From positions 4,164,599 to 4,228,598 of the forward strand of contig CAJSYZ010000004.1 in the NCBI GenBank assembly GCA_910574455.1: 64,000 bases of DNA, given 5' to 3'. Positions 49,616 through 62,015 of this stretch are shown here, piece after piece (positions within the stretch are counted from its first letter, which is position 1; every line of letters starts with the position of its first letter). Under the pieces are notes generated by a model that saw only the letters and a program-made list of their open reading frames with translations, was not told the origin of the DNA and searched no databases. Both the position numbers and the translations under genes were made by a program. The stretch is from Trichaptum fuscoviolaceum (taxonomy: Eukaryota > Basidiomycota > Agaricomycetes > Hymenochaetales > Trichaptaceae).

Positions 49616-52093
49616 ATGTACGACGACAAACATAATTCGAGCACGTCGCTCGAGAAGGGTCTTGGTGTCGAGGCGTCCGCAAATGAGAAGGCATCCATCG
49701 ACAAGGGCCTTGGAGTTGAGGCAACCACACATGCTGCCGGTGAGTACGCTTTGCTGTCACTAGTTGCATCGACGCTAATCACATGTACACTCGCTTGCTA
49801 CTTCTTGCTTCCGAATGTCCTTCAAAGTCGTCACCGACGAGCGCTACCACTTCGACGTAGCCGACCTCGACCGGGTGCAGCGTCGGCTAAAACAGCGCCA
49901 TGTACAAATGTCCGTCTTAATCTCCATTTTGATCTTCGTTAATACTGACTCGTATCCGCGAACAGGATTGCTGTAAGTTTTCAAGATGATGGCTATGGGT
50001 AACACCGAGCACAAGGACCCGCGCTGACAACTGTGACAGATCGCCGGCACGCTCGGCACTGGTCTATTCTTGGGTTCCGGCCATGCATTGGCTGCCGCTG
50101 GTCCTCTTGGCGCCCTCCTCGCTTACGCTCTCGTTGGAACAGTCGCTTACTCGTAAGTAGCAGAAATACCAACAATATATATTTTATTCACAAATCTTAT
50201 TTTTGTTTGCGAACGAACTTATAGTTCACTATGCGCCGTCGGTGAAATGACTTCGCATGCGCCGATCTCCGGCACATTCCCGCACTTCGCGGCACGATGG
50301 GTCGACCCTGCCTTTGGATTCGCTGTGAGTCCACCCCTATTAATTATTTAGACATTGAACTCAATTGGAATGCGTTTGTAGGTCGGCTGGGTGAGTGTGA
50401 TATGAATGATGATATTGCCGCGAGAAGGACTCTTACTGATGATCAACCCTGCTTCTCGTGGTGTAATAGAATTACTTCTACGTGAGCGCATTATTGCTTG
50501 GGGTGTGGGGATTAGAGACTGACTTATTGATCTTTTCATTGGGTCGATAGACAAACGCTATCTCTGTCCCTGTCGAAATCACTGCGGCCCAAATCGTGCT
50601 AACTTTCTGGGATCAAAATGTACGCACAACTTTACCCTTCCTTCCAATTGTATTGGAAGCTGATGCACCTCTTTGTTGGAATAACACCGTGACAGACTAA
50701 GCATGCCCCAATTTATACCGCGGTAATTTGTGTATTCGTCTGCTTAATCAACATCTTCGGTGTACGGTGGTTTGGAGAGTCAGAATTCTTCTTCTCACTC
50801 ATCAAAAGTGAGCTGCGCCGAATATTCTCTAACAACTTTTCCAAGTGTATCTTATCTTCTCCCCTTCTTTCCAGTCGCCCTGATCACTGGCCTCATCATC
50901 GTCGGCCTCGTCATTGACCTCGGTGGAGCACCGAACCATGAACGTCTCGGATTCCGATACTGGAAGAACCCGGGTGCTTTGAACCACTCCGACCTAACGC
51001 CAAACAATATCGGGCTCGGACGCTTCCTCGCGATCCTCTCCGTGCTTGTGCAAGCAGCATTCTCGTTCCAGGGTATGGAGCTTGTTGCGATTGCGGCGTC
51101 CGAAACTGAGAGCCCGCGCCGCAACATTGGCAAGGCCGTGCGCCGTGTTTTCTATCGTATTCTTGTGTTCTACCTCCTCGGCACGCTGATCACGGGTATG
51201 CTTGTGCCCTTCGATGATCCCAATCTTCTGCAGGACACGGGCAATGCTGCGGAGAGCCCTTACGTCATTGCCATGACCCGCGCGGGAATCAAGATTCTCC
51301 CCAGTATCGTCAATGCTGCAATCTTCACGTCCGCATTCTCTGCGGGTAATTCGTTCTTGTTCTGCTCGAGCCGTATTCTGTATGGATTGGCCTTGAGGGG
51401 ACAGGCACCGAGATTCTTTGCGATCTGCACAAAGAAGGGATTGCCGATCGTGGCAATTTTGACGTCCAGTGCGTTTGCATTGTTGTCGTTCATGAATGTC
51501 TCAGTGGGCTCGGAGCAAGTGTTCAACTGGTTCGTCAATTTGTCGACCGTGGGTGGGTTCTTCGCCTGGTGGTCTATTAACTTGACCTACCTCCAATTTT
51601 GTGAGTCTCCTTCCGCTCTTCGCCTCTTTTATGCTATATATCTTACTGACACATACACCCTCCCCCCTTGAAATAGACCGCGGCCTGAAGGCGCAAGGCT
51701 TCGACCGGACGAAGAATGTGTACTTCAGCACTCTGCAGCCGTGGCTGGGCATCTGGGGTGTCTTCTGGACAACACTTTTCATCCTCATCAACGGTTTCGC
51801 AGTCTTCTTCTCCTTCAACGCGTCCGACTTCCTTGTTGCGTACATCAACATTCCCATCTTCTTCGGCCTCTACATTGTCTGGAAAGTCATCAAGCGCTCC
51901 AAGTTCTGGAAGCCCCATGAGATGGACTTTGTCACTGTACGTGAAATTCCCACAAATCTCCCCCTTTTCCAATTTCATTACTAAATTGATCTTGTTTCTT
52001 TCTCTGCAGGGTATTCCAACGCTAGAGGAGACGGAAATCCCAGAAGTGCCACCTGTCACCATCCCCGAAAAGATCGCCGCTGTTCTCTTCTAA
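49616..52093 (+). CDS. Amino-acid permease (APC superfamily, YAT type)
   Basis: The ATG at 49616 starts a hydrophilic N-terminus with a repeated phrase (KGLGVEA twice), then LKQRHVQMIAIAGTLGTGLFLGSG, the substrate-binding TM1 signature of fungal amino-acid permeases. Further motifs are FAVGWNYFYTNAISVPVEI, SFQGMELVAIAASETESPRR and FCSSRILYGLALRGQAPRFF, all in their usual order; about 12 membrane segments are expected. The encoded C-terminus ends PEKIAAVLF. The 5' part is split by unusually small exons: 49966-49972 (7 nt), 50382-50390 (9 nt) and 50470-50481 (12 nt), each needed to restore conserved residues. The plasma-membrane protein imports amino acids with protons; the substrate range is unknown. 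Confidence 0.92.
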
Positions 52094-52639
52094 CCTCTCC
52101 CTCATCTCTATCCATCCCCGACTCTTCTTCTTGTTTATTGAGGTTCTGAGGTGTCCGTGGCAGCTCCGATCGACCATGTATGTAGCTTACGAAGATAATT
52201 ATCATGTTTCTTGATGTTGTTGTTTCAGAGGATCTTTCTTTTTTCTTTCATGAGCACGTTGTATTGTGTTTCGTGGAACACAGTAACGCATTCCAGACAC
52301 TACGTATGTAAATGATGATAATTAGTTAATTTGCCACGATATTATACACATTTTCAAACATACTGATTACGGTTCGAGGAAGGTATTCTATGTATTAACC
52401 TCCGAGACCTGAGAATTGCTTGCTTTACTCTATCATACTGCTAGGCAGACAACATGTAAGTGAGTAAAGAGTATATCAATCGAATAAGCGTGATTATTCA
52501 AATACTGTTCGTACTCAGTCGCCTTATAATTTTTAAACTTCATGTAAAGCATTTCATCGGGAACAAACAATTAAATTATTTTGGGAGGTTTATACCTCAG
52601 TAGCCAATTTTAGATAATGTTAGTAGAGATAGTATTGTA
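52094..52639. other. 3' spacer before the tRNA
   Basis: 546 bp AT-rich sequence after the permease stop. It holds the permease 3' UTR and 5' flank of the tRNA gene; nothing else recognised. Confidence 0.5.
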
Positions 52640-52723
52640 GACCCCATGGCTCAGTGGTAGAGCGTGTGATTCCAGCTCAAAGGTGGTTCCACAAGGTCAT
52701 CCGTTCAATCCGGGTTGGGGTCA
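52640..52723 (+). tRNA. tRNA-Trp(CCA)-like gene with 12-nt intron
   Basis: The acceptor arm GACCCCA pairs with TGGGGTC, with discriminator A. The D arm is GCTC/GAGC with AGTGGTA loop. The T arm is ATCCG-TTCAATC-CGGGT. The anticodon region TGTGA-TTCCAG is followed, after a 12-nt insert at the canonical intron position, by T-CCACA, giving anticodon CCA. The bottom pair of the anticodon stem is A-C, a mismatch. A-box (TGGCTCAGTGG) and B-box (GTTCAATCC) are intact and an 11-T run begins 22 bp downstream, a Pol III terminator. An identical 84-nt copy lies inverted at 56407-56490. It could also be a tRNA-derived element, but identity stops at the tRNA ends. Confidence 0.75.
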
Positions 52724-52833
52724 ATCACATTATTTGACAATTTGTTTTTTTTTTTACTTTTGCCTACACTGGGCTTTTACAGAGTCGAAATATTTTTTTG
52801 AATCCTCGGACACAAAGAGCACCGAAGGATGCC

Positions 52834-52841
52834 CTCGTAAA
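52834..52841. repeat. Target-site duplication CTCGTAAA, left copy
   Basis: The octamer CTCGTAAA abuts the left end of the transposon; the identical octamer abuts the right end at 56247-56254 in the same orientation. Confidence 0.85.
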
Positions 52842-53214
52842 CACCTAAGACTCCCGGTATCCAGAACCTTGTTAGCCGGTAGCCTTGGCTCAAGGCTGCT
52901 GGCTAACTAGGTTCTGATACGCCTATATTACTATACTGTGTGCCATCCCGTCTGTTAAAAGGGACTTCGTCGTTCACAGACCTGCTCACCGGGCCTAGCT
53001 TGACCGAGGACCCTGGGGGCTGGCCTCGGCGACCGCCGTAAGGGTCTGTGCTGCGTGTTGCGCGCGCGCGCCGTGCCTCGGACCTTGCCGCCGCGCCTCC
53101 CACGCGCCCACGACGCGTCGTCGCCGTCACCACACCCTTGCTCGCCGTCGCCGACAGCGAGCACGGCCGTCTCGCTCAATTTTTGTCCATTTGGCTTCGT
53201 TCTTTTTGCATTAT
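52842..53214 (+). repeat. Left terminal inverted repeat
   Basis: Matches 55873-56246 in inverse orientation with only a few differences visible by eye. The GC-rich inner part (about 52990-53170) includes a run of alternating CG. Confidence 0.85.
52863..52915 (+). repeat. Subterminal hairpin in left TIR
   Basis: Nested inverted repeats AGAACC/GGTTCT, TTAGCC/GGCTAA and AGCCTTG/CAAGGCT form a cruciform-capable 53-nt structure. The mirror copy is at 56173-56225. Such structures often bind transposase, which is an inference here. Confidence 0.7.
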
Positions 53215-55872
53215 GCATTAAATTCATAGCAGAATGCAATTGTGAATAGAAAAACAATAAATATATTTATTTGTCTATTAAAATATACATCAAGAAATCT
53301 CTCTTTGCTGTCCTTGTTGTCAGTCAGCTGTCCCCGCTGTCCAACCATTTCGGGCTCGCTTCTATGCATATTTCATGCATCTCCGCCTGCCCAACTTCAG
53401 CCGCCCTTGGGTCGCCCCATTCCACCCACGAATGCTTCATTCTACCCCTGATCATTTGGTGTTGCCATCAGCGAAGGCTGGGGAACGAGAGGGACAAGAG
53501 CTTGGAGGGTGTGCCGCTTGATGGGGGCCTCTGGTTCGGAGAGCAGGGCAAGGACACCCGCTGCTGATGTTTGTGTTCGCGCCACCATAGCGGGTTGGAG
53601 AGGAGGGGGATGGCAATGAGGAGAAAGGAAAGGACTTGTGCGATGAAATTGACCGTGGCTGCAGGCACATGCACCGGGCAGTCTCTGCCGCAGGCCCTTG
53701 CTGCTGGGTACTCCAGAATCCACATGCAGCCTCCCCCGCCAACAATCCGAAGCCCCGCAGCCATTGGAATTTTGCTAGAGTGGTCGCTATTGCAGCGATG
53801 CAAGAGGTGCGTCACTCAGCGCCGTTGAAGGAAGCCGTAGAATAGTGGTTGCGCAAGGTGGCAACAGACCACGGGAGATATTCGAGCCTCTGCGGCTCGC
53901 ATGTGTGACGGGCGCTGGCAAAGACCGCCGTCGGCGCAGACGTGTCCGTGGTGTCCGTCGAGTGGTATCCACAGCACAGACGTGTCTGTGGTGTCTGTTA
54001 GGGATAAAGAGGCAACTATAGCAGGCCATTAGCTTACAGCAAATGATAGCATAAAAAAATAGATAACTTACCACGTTAATTTGAGGCCTGGAGGCCATCC
54101 GTGATGGACACGGACGACGTTGAACGCAAAAAGACGACGTCCACGCGCGTTCAACGTCGCCCGGAAGTTGCCGAATGTGGCAACTGAAGCATCTCCAAGC
54201 ACATTTCGTGCCCAGAAACACTTCAGCAGCACATCTGATACTCAGGCACGCTATGCGATATGCAAGTGCTGTACAATATACATTGAGCCTGATTTTATTG
54301 GTATTTATTGTTTAGTCCGTTATGACGTGGTGAAGCAAACATTGATTCTACAAGTGATCATTTCACTTTTTCTGGAATAGAATATTTAATTGACCTTGTA
54401 AATTTGTGATCTCTTTTTCATTTAAGAGTACTCGTAAAATGGATGCAAATGCAAGAGGAATTAGAGTTGCAGGTGTGCTAGAATGTAGTGATCTTGATTT
54501 CGAGCACTCGAATGCATGAGATCAAGCTAAACTCACCTGAAACCCACGGACCTCAACTACATTTGAGCACTGACAACAACTCCAGTTAGTGGAACTCTGT
54601 CAAAACTTCTAAAAAGGTCATTTATTATCTCTTCTTGAGTGTTACATATCTTGCAGAATTTATTAATGAGGGTAATGTATGTCTATTCAGTGAAGAACAT
54701 GTAATGTGCATGATTTTATTCAAAAAGTACTAGTTTTGAGCATTGTTTAGATTCTATCGGAGTACTACAGTCTCTACACACTCTGAAACTTTTTTATTGA
54801 GTATAAGTACACTTATATTAGATCTTCATGAAGTTTGAAAGACATCCATGCAAGCGCTATGCTTAAACAAATCAAAAACATATGCATTAGCATGCATACA
54901 GGCTGCACTTCAGCACTCGCAGCTTATTTGTGAGCCCAATTTAGCCCATTATGTTATGCAACTTCGCAGCTACACTCTATATTATATCATTAAGATGCAT
55001 AATGCATGTGCCTGATATAAAGCACAATACAAAGATGAGCAGTCAATATGTTTTGAATGCTCAAAAATAAAGAAAAGTAAAACATACCTAATTTGGATGC
55101 GCATTCTCACGTTTGGAGACAACGCGCGGCCTCATCGCTGTCGTCGTTTGGGCCTTGCTCACTGTCTTACACTCCTCCTCCACCCCATAAAAGAGCTTCG
55201 TATGAGCAAGCTCACTGCAAGTAAGTTTTATTAACCTTCTCTACTCTAATGCATGCTAATAGTTGTCTTTATTAGATGATATGGTAGCCGGTAGGCTCAC
55301 CCATGCACCCAAGGTGCTGAAACAACTCATTCAGCGGCAATGAGCTTGCCAGGCCCCTTCAAATGCCCTCGCAATCTTGCAAGAAATCCGCGACAGAGGC
55401 TCTATCTTTGTCGGCGCCTGTACCGCGAGGCCTCTCCAGCAGAGGCCAAGGATGCAATCAACCACCACTGGCACGTCGTGCACGGCAGGAAGAGCGCAAC
55501 GCACGAAATGTCCGCCTGGCGCGTCTTGGCGGTGAAGCGCGGCCGCAATGGGCTCTGCGGGAAGACGACTTTGAGGTGCAGAGTCACAGCAACAATGATG
55601 GCAAGGTGTGCTCCCGCTTCTCCTGCCTGCTGCTGAGACATCTGTCGTGGTCGGCGGTGTTGCCCCTTTCATGACACATGTTGTTGGACAAGTCTTTGAC
55701 ACCTTTGCTTGGTTATCCCTGACCAATGCGACGTCCCAGGACAAGTATGCGCTCCACCATGATGTGGGCATCGCAGCTGTAGAACTGGTTGCTCTTTCTG
55801 CCGGCACCATTGCACTATGTAGTAGATAATTTAATTTTACTATTGCAATATAATCTAAACATTAAATTACAT
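53215..55872. other. Transposon interior without recognisable gene
   Basis: 2.66 kb between the TIRs. GC-rich blocks at 53.4-54.2 and 55.3-55.8 kb have frames of 70-159 codons without recognised motifs; the middle (54.3-55.1 kb) is AT-rich. It may hold fragments of a decayed or captured gene. Confidence 0.5.
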
Positions 55873-56246
55873 ATAATGCAAAAAAAAACAAAGCCAAACG
55901 GACAAAAATTGAGCGAGACGGCCGTGCTCGCTGTCGGCGACGGCGAGCAAGGGTGTGGTGACGGCGACGACGCGTCGTGGGCGCGTGGGAGGCGCGGCGG
56001 CAAGGTCCGAGGCACGGCGCGCGCGCGCAACACGCAGCACAGACCCTTACGGCGGTCGCCGAGGCCAGCCCCCAGGGTCCTCGGTCAAGCTAGGCCCGGT
56101 GAGCAAGTCTGTGAACGACGAAGTCCCTTTTAACAGATGGGATGGCACACAGTATAGTAATATAGGCGTATCAGAACCTAGTTAGCCAGCAGCCTTGAGC
56201 CAAGGCTACCGGCTAACAAGGTTCTGGATACCGGGAGTCTTAGGTG
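55873..56246 (-). repeat. Right terminal inverted repeat
   Basis: Reverse complement of the left TIR, ending CCGGGAGTCTTAGGTG at 56246, with single-base differences such as in the GGGATGGCACAC segment. Confidence 0.85.
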
Positions 56247-56254
56247 CTCGTAAA
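56247..56254. repeat. Target-site duplication CTCGTAAA, right copy
   Basis: Perfect direct copy of the left octamer, directly after the right TIR. Confidence 0.85.
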
Positions 56255-56406
56255 CTGCAAAAGAGCTTTTTTCACAGATCGTAAGCATATTCTCACGCTT
56301 CAGCCAAACACATAATTCCTCTTATCTCTTTCGGAATCTAAGAAATAAGTCGACTCCGTAAAATCCTGGTGTAGGCAAAATAAAATTGTCGTGATGCATC
56401 TTAAAT

Positions 56407-56490
56407 TGACCCCAACCCGGATTGAACGGATGACCTTGTGGAACCACCTTTGAGCTGGAATCACACGCTCTACCACTGAGCCATGGGGTC
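56407..56490 (-). tRNA. tRNA-Trp(CCA)-like gene, inverted identical copy
   Basis: All 84 positions equal the copy at 52640-52723, including the 12-nt intron and the A-C mismatch in the anticodon stem. The 3' flanks share only patches (GACAATTT, TTGCCTACAC, TTTTAC, GAGTCGA), so the two are an old inverted duplication whose tRNA parts stayed identical by selection or gene conversion. A TTTTATTTT run downstream can end Pol III transcription. Confidence 0.75.
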
Positions 56491-56734
56491 TATAACTCTG
56501 TTCTCCTCTTAGTATGTACATATACAATAATCCTTATTTAGTAGTTGTTACATACATAGAACAATCTGTGCCTGTCACTGATCAGCACTTCCTTCCACGT
56601 TCTATTAGGACCCGCTATTCCTCGTGCTTTCACTTGCGTATATCATGCAATCAGACTAGCTTTTGTAATCCGAACTCATTTGTTGAGATTCTGAAGGAGA
56701 ACGAAGGCAAAGACATCACAGTCTGAGTCCGATC

Positions 56735-60124
<3,390 letters not shown>

Positions 60125-60255
60125 ATATTTGACGGACAGTGGCTGAGATCTGTAATATCTGCTTTATATACCTGAATTAATTGGGTCTTTTGTCGTATCA
60201 CAGACGGTGAAGCTGAAGAGACCTGCAAAGTGCAGAAATGAAAATAAATTAAGTA

Positions 60256-61122
60256 TTATGAAGTGCCTTTCTCCTTCTCCCCCTCCTCTCGCAAAGCAAC
60301 CAATTTCTGTGCTATCTCCCTCGTGATTCTCTCCCGTTTCTCCTTCCTTTCCCAAACCTTCTTAACGATATTAGCCCTTGTGTGGTGTTGGTCAAGGCTG
60401 TCAAGAGAGAGTCCACTCATGCCTCTCCTCGTTCCCTTCATACTGCCGTACTGTAACAGCCGCTGAATGTCTTTTCCGAGGGTCATCCTGAACGAGTCCT
60501 CCAACGTCGATTCGCGCAACCAACGGTCTTTTCCGTCCATGTCTTCCACCGCTAAAGGATAATAGAATGGCTTGACTAGACCAACAACTGCACGTTTGTA
60601 CGGTTTCTTTTGAGCGAGCTTTTTCCTCTTTGCAATCCACGTCTGTCGGTCTAACGGGACGATATAGTTGTCCGTACGAATGTATGTCGTTTCTACGCCA
60701 TAGATAGACTGCAGGTATGCACGAATATCCGTCTTCGTCACAGATTGAGGTACGCGAAAAGTGGCTTCATAGGGATTGTAAGGCTTGCCCGGTGGTGTTT
60801 GGTTTCGAACGAGTGTGAAAATAGTGTTGGGCAGGTAGATACGCTGGCCGACAATCTCTTCGCTTTTTGTCCCATCCGAGCGCCTTACGACTCGGACACC
60901 CCTTAAACGGCTGCGTCCACTTGTCTTATTGACGGGCGGCGCAACGATTCTCCTCCTCTCCTCTGTAGACATTACGCCAGAAGTCTCCGGGAATGTTTTG
61001 GCGACCGCATCACGGCGTTCCTTAACCTTCAGAGGCGAAGAGCTCGACTGAGCAAGAGCAGGAACGTTTGTTGAGGTTGTTGCATATCCACGCCGAAGAA
61101 GGCGTAGAGCGATGGAGGACAT
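60256..61122 (-). CDS. MRP20: Mitochondrial large-subunit ribosomal protein uL23m (Mrp20)
   Basis: A single uninterrupted exon of 288 residues. The ATG at 61122 begins MSSIALRLLRRGYATTS, a typical Arg/Ser presequence with an RRGYA cleavage-like motif. The L23 core is IYLPNTIFTLVRNQTPPG, YEATFRVPQSVTKTDIRAYL and QSIYGVETTYIRTDNY. A C-terminal basic extension to residue 288 is typical of the fungal mitochondrial protein. It sits at the polypeptide exit tunnel of the mitoribosome. The promoter is shared with the flavin-reductase-like gene in a mere 92 bp. Confidence 0.9.
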   Translation of the reverse strand: MSSIALRLLRRGYATTSTNVPALAQSSSSPLKVKERRDAVAKTFPETSGVMSTEERRRIVAPPVNKTSGRSRLRGVRVVRRSDGTKSEEIVGQRIYLPNTIFTLVRNQTPPGKPYNPYEATFRVPQSVTKTDIRAYLQSIYGVETTYIRTDNYIVPLDRQTWIAKRKKLAQKKPYKRAVVGLVKPFYYPLAVEDMDGKDRWLRESTLEDSFRMTLGKDIQRLLQYGSMKGTRRGMSGLSLDSLDQHHTRANIVKKVWERKEKRERITREIAQKLVALREEGEKEKGTS

Positions 61123-61214
61123 GGTAGTGAAGAGCAAGAAGTGACATGAACTTTATTTTCTAAAATGGCAATGTTGGACTCAACTCCCGCGCTCAAGGCT
61201 TCAGCATCTTTCTT

Positions 61215-61973
61215 ATGTTTCTCCAACGGCCATGTCAATGGTACGGACGTCTGGTAACTTGTCGAAGAGCTTTATCCACGAGCTGTGAAACAAAGGATGC
61301 ACTTAGAAGACTTCTACGAGAAACTGCACAACCGGTAGCGGTGGTGACCTCGTACTACCCATTCGACGGCGCTGCGACTGACTCGAACACAGAACATCCT
61401 CACTTTCATGGCGCAACACTCTCATCTTTTACATCCATAGCGCTAGACCCACACCCTCTAGTAGCCTTCTCCCTTCGGATACCTTCTCGCATGGCGGCAT
61501 CCCTCAAGGCATTAATGGAGCAGAAAACACCGTCGTTGGTTGTGAATATTCTTGCAGATACTCAAGCAGACACTGCCATTCGGTTTTCTCGTGCGGACCT
61601 ATATCCAGAGCCATTCCGGATAACACCCCATACACTCAGTTCCGATGGACTACCCATAATTACCGGAAGCCTCGGAGCGCTTTCGTGCAGCCTTGTTTCT
61701 TGCATACCTCTGCACAACCTTTGCGAGGACGAGGGCACACAATCCGTGGCGGACAAGGGCGTCATTTCGGAGCTGTTCATATCCCGTGTTCACCGAGTTG
61801 AATCCGTCACGCATGCGATGCCTTTGCTCTATTATGATAAGCAATACGCAACTGTCCAACGCCTAGTTGACGGGCAAGCCAAGTGTAATAATAACTCTTT
61901 TCCATGCCGTTCGTTACCCAAGACTGACAGTATTGAATCTGGTAGAGTTACAACTTGCGCAAACTTACGATAA
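61215..61973 (+). CDS. Flavin reductase-like FMN-binding protein, 252 aa
   Basis: The single-exon frame starts at the ATG at 61215; MFLQRPCQWYGRLVTCRRAL looks like a mitochondrial presequence. The split-barrel flavin domain shows AQPVAVVTSYYPFDG, HGATLSSFTSIALDPHPL, VAFSLRIPSRMA and LIMEQ-like helices through PSLVVNILAD and ITGSLGALSCSLVSC, ending PLLYYDKQYATV. Residues beyond that (about 35) have no homology I recognise and could come from reading through a short 3' intron or be a tail. Members bind FMN and reduce it or act as oxygenase partners; its substrate is not known. It converges on POL1 with 42 bp between the stops. Confidence 0.85.
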   Translation: MFLQRPCQWYGRLVTCRRALSTSCETKDALRRLLRETAQPVAVVTSYYPFDGAATDSNTEHPHFHGATLSSFTSIALDPHPLVAFSLRIPSRMAASLKALMEQKTPSLVVNILADTQADTAIRFSRADLYPEPFRITPHTLSSDGLPIITGSLGALSCSLVSCIPLHNLCEDEGTQSVADKGVISELFISRVHRVESVTHAMPLLYYDKQYATVQRLVDGQAKCNNNSFPCRSLPKTDSIESGRVTTCANLR

Positions 61974-62015
61974 ATACAACAATTGCTAGACAAAACATTA
62001 CGACAAATATACCCT

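Larger units (their letters stand above)
52842..56246. mobile_element. DNA transposon with long terminal inverted repeats, 3,405 bp
   Basis: The element begins CACCTAAGACTCCCGG and ends with its exact reverse complement. The inverted repeats are about 373 bp each and nearly identical. It is flanked by perfect 8-bp direct repeats CTCGTAAA, so the boundaries are firm. Eight-base duplications are made by hAT, P and KDZ (Kyakuja/Dileera/Zisupton) superfamilies. Each arm holds a 53-nt imperfect hairpin 21 bp from the end and a GC-rich inner half, in contrast to AT-rich interior parts. I recognise no transposase in the 2.66 kb interior. The longest frames (for example 55810-55331 -) show no family motif. 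The element is thus probably non-autonomous or decayed. High TIR identity suggests a recent insertion. Confidence 0.85.

Noticed and set aside
52640..52740. tRNA units as SINE heads
   Set aside because: Identity ends at the tRNA borders and no common tail or poly-A is present; not fully excluded.
55331..55810. 159-codon minus frame inside the transposon as a transposase
   Set aside because: No DDE, zinc-finger or other transposase motif is visible and the composition follows GC bias; kept as unassigned interior.
52640..56490. The tRNA units as ends of the mobile element
   Set aside because: The exact 8-bp duplication lies inside, next to CACCTAAG, so the tRNAs are outside the transposon.
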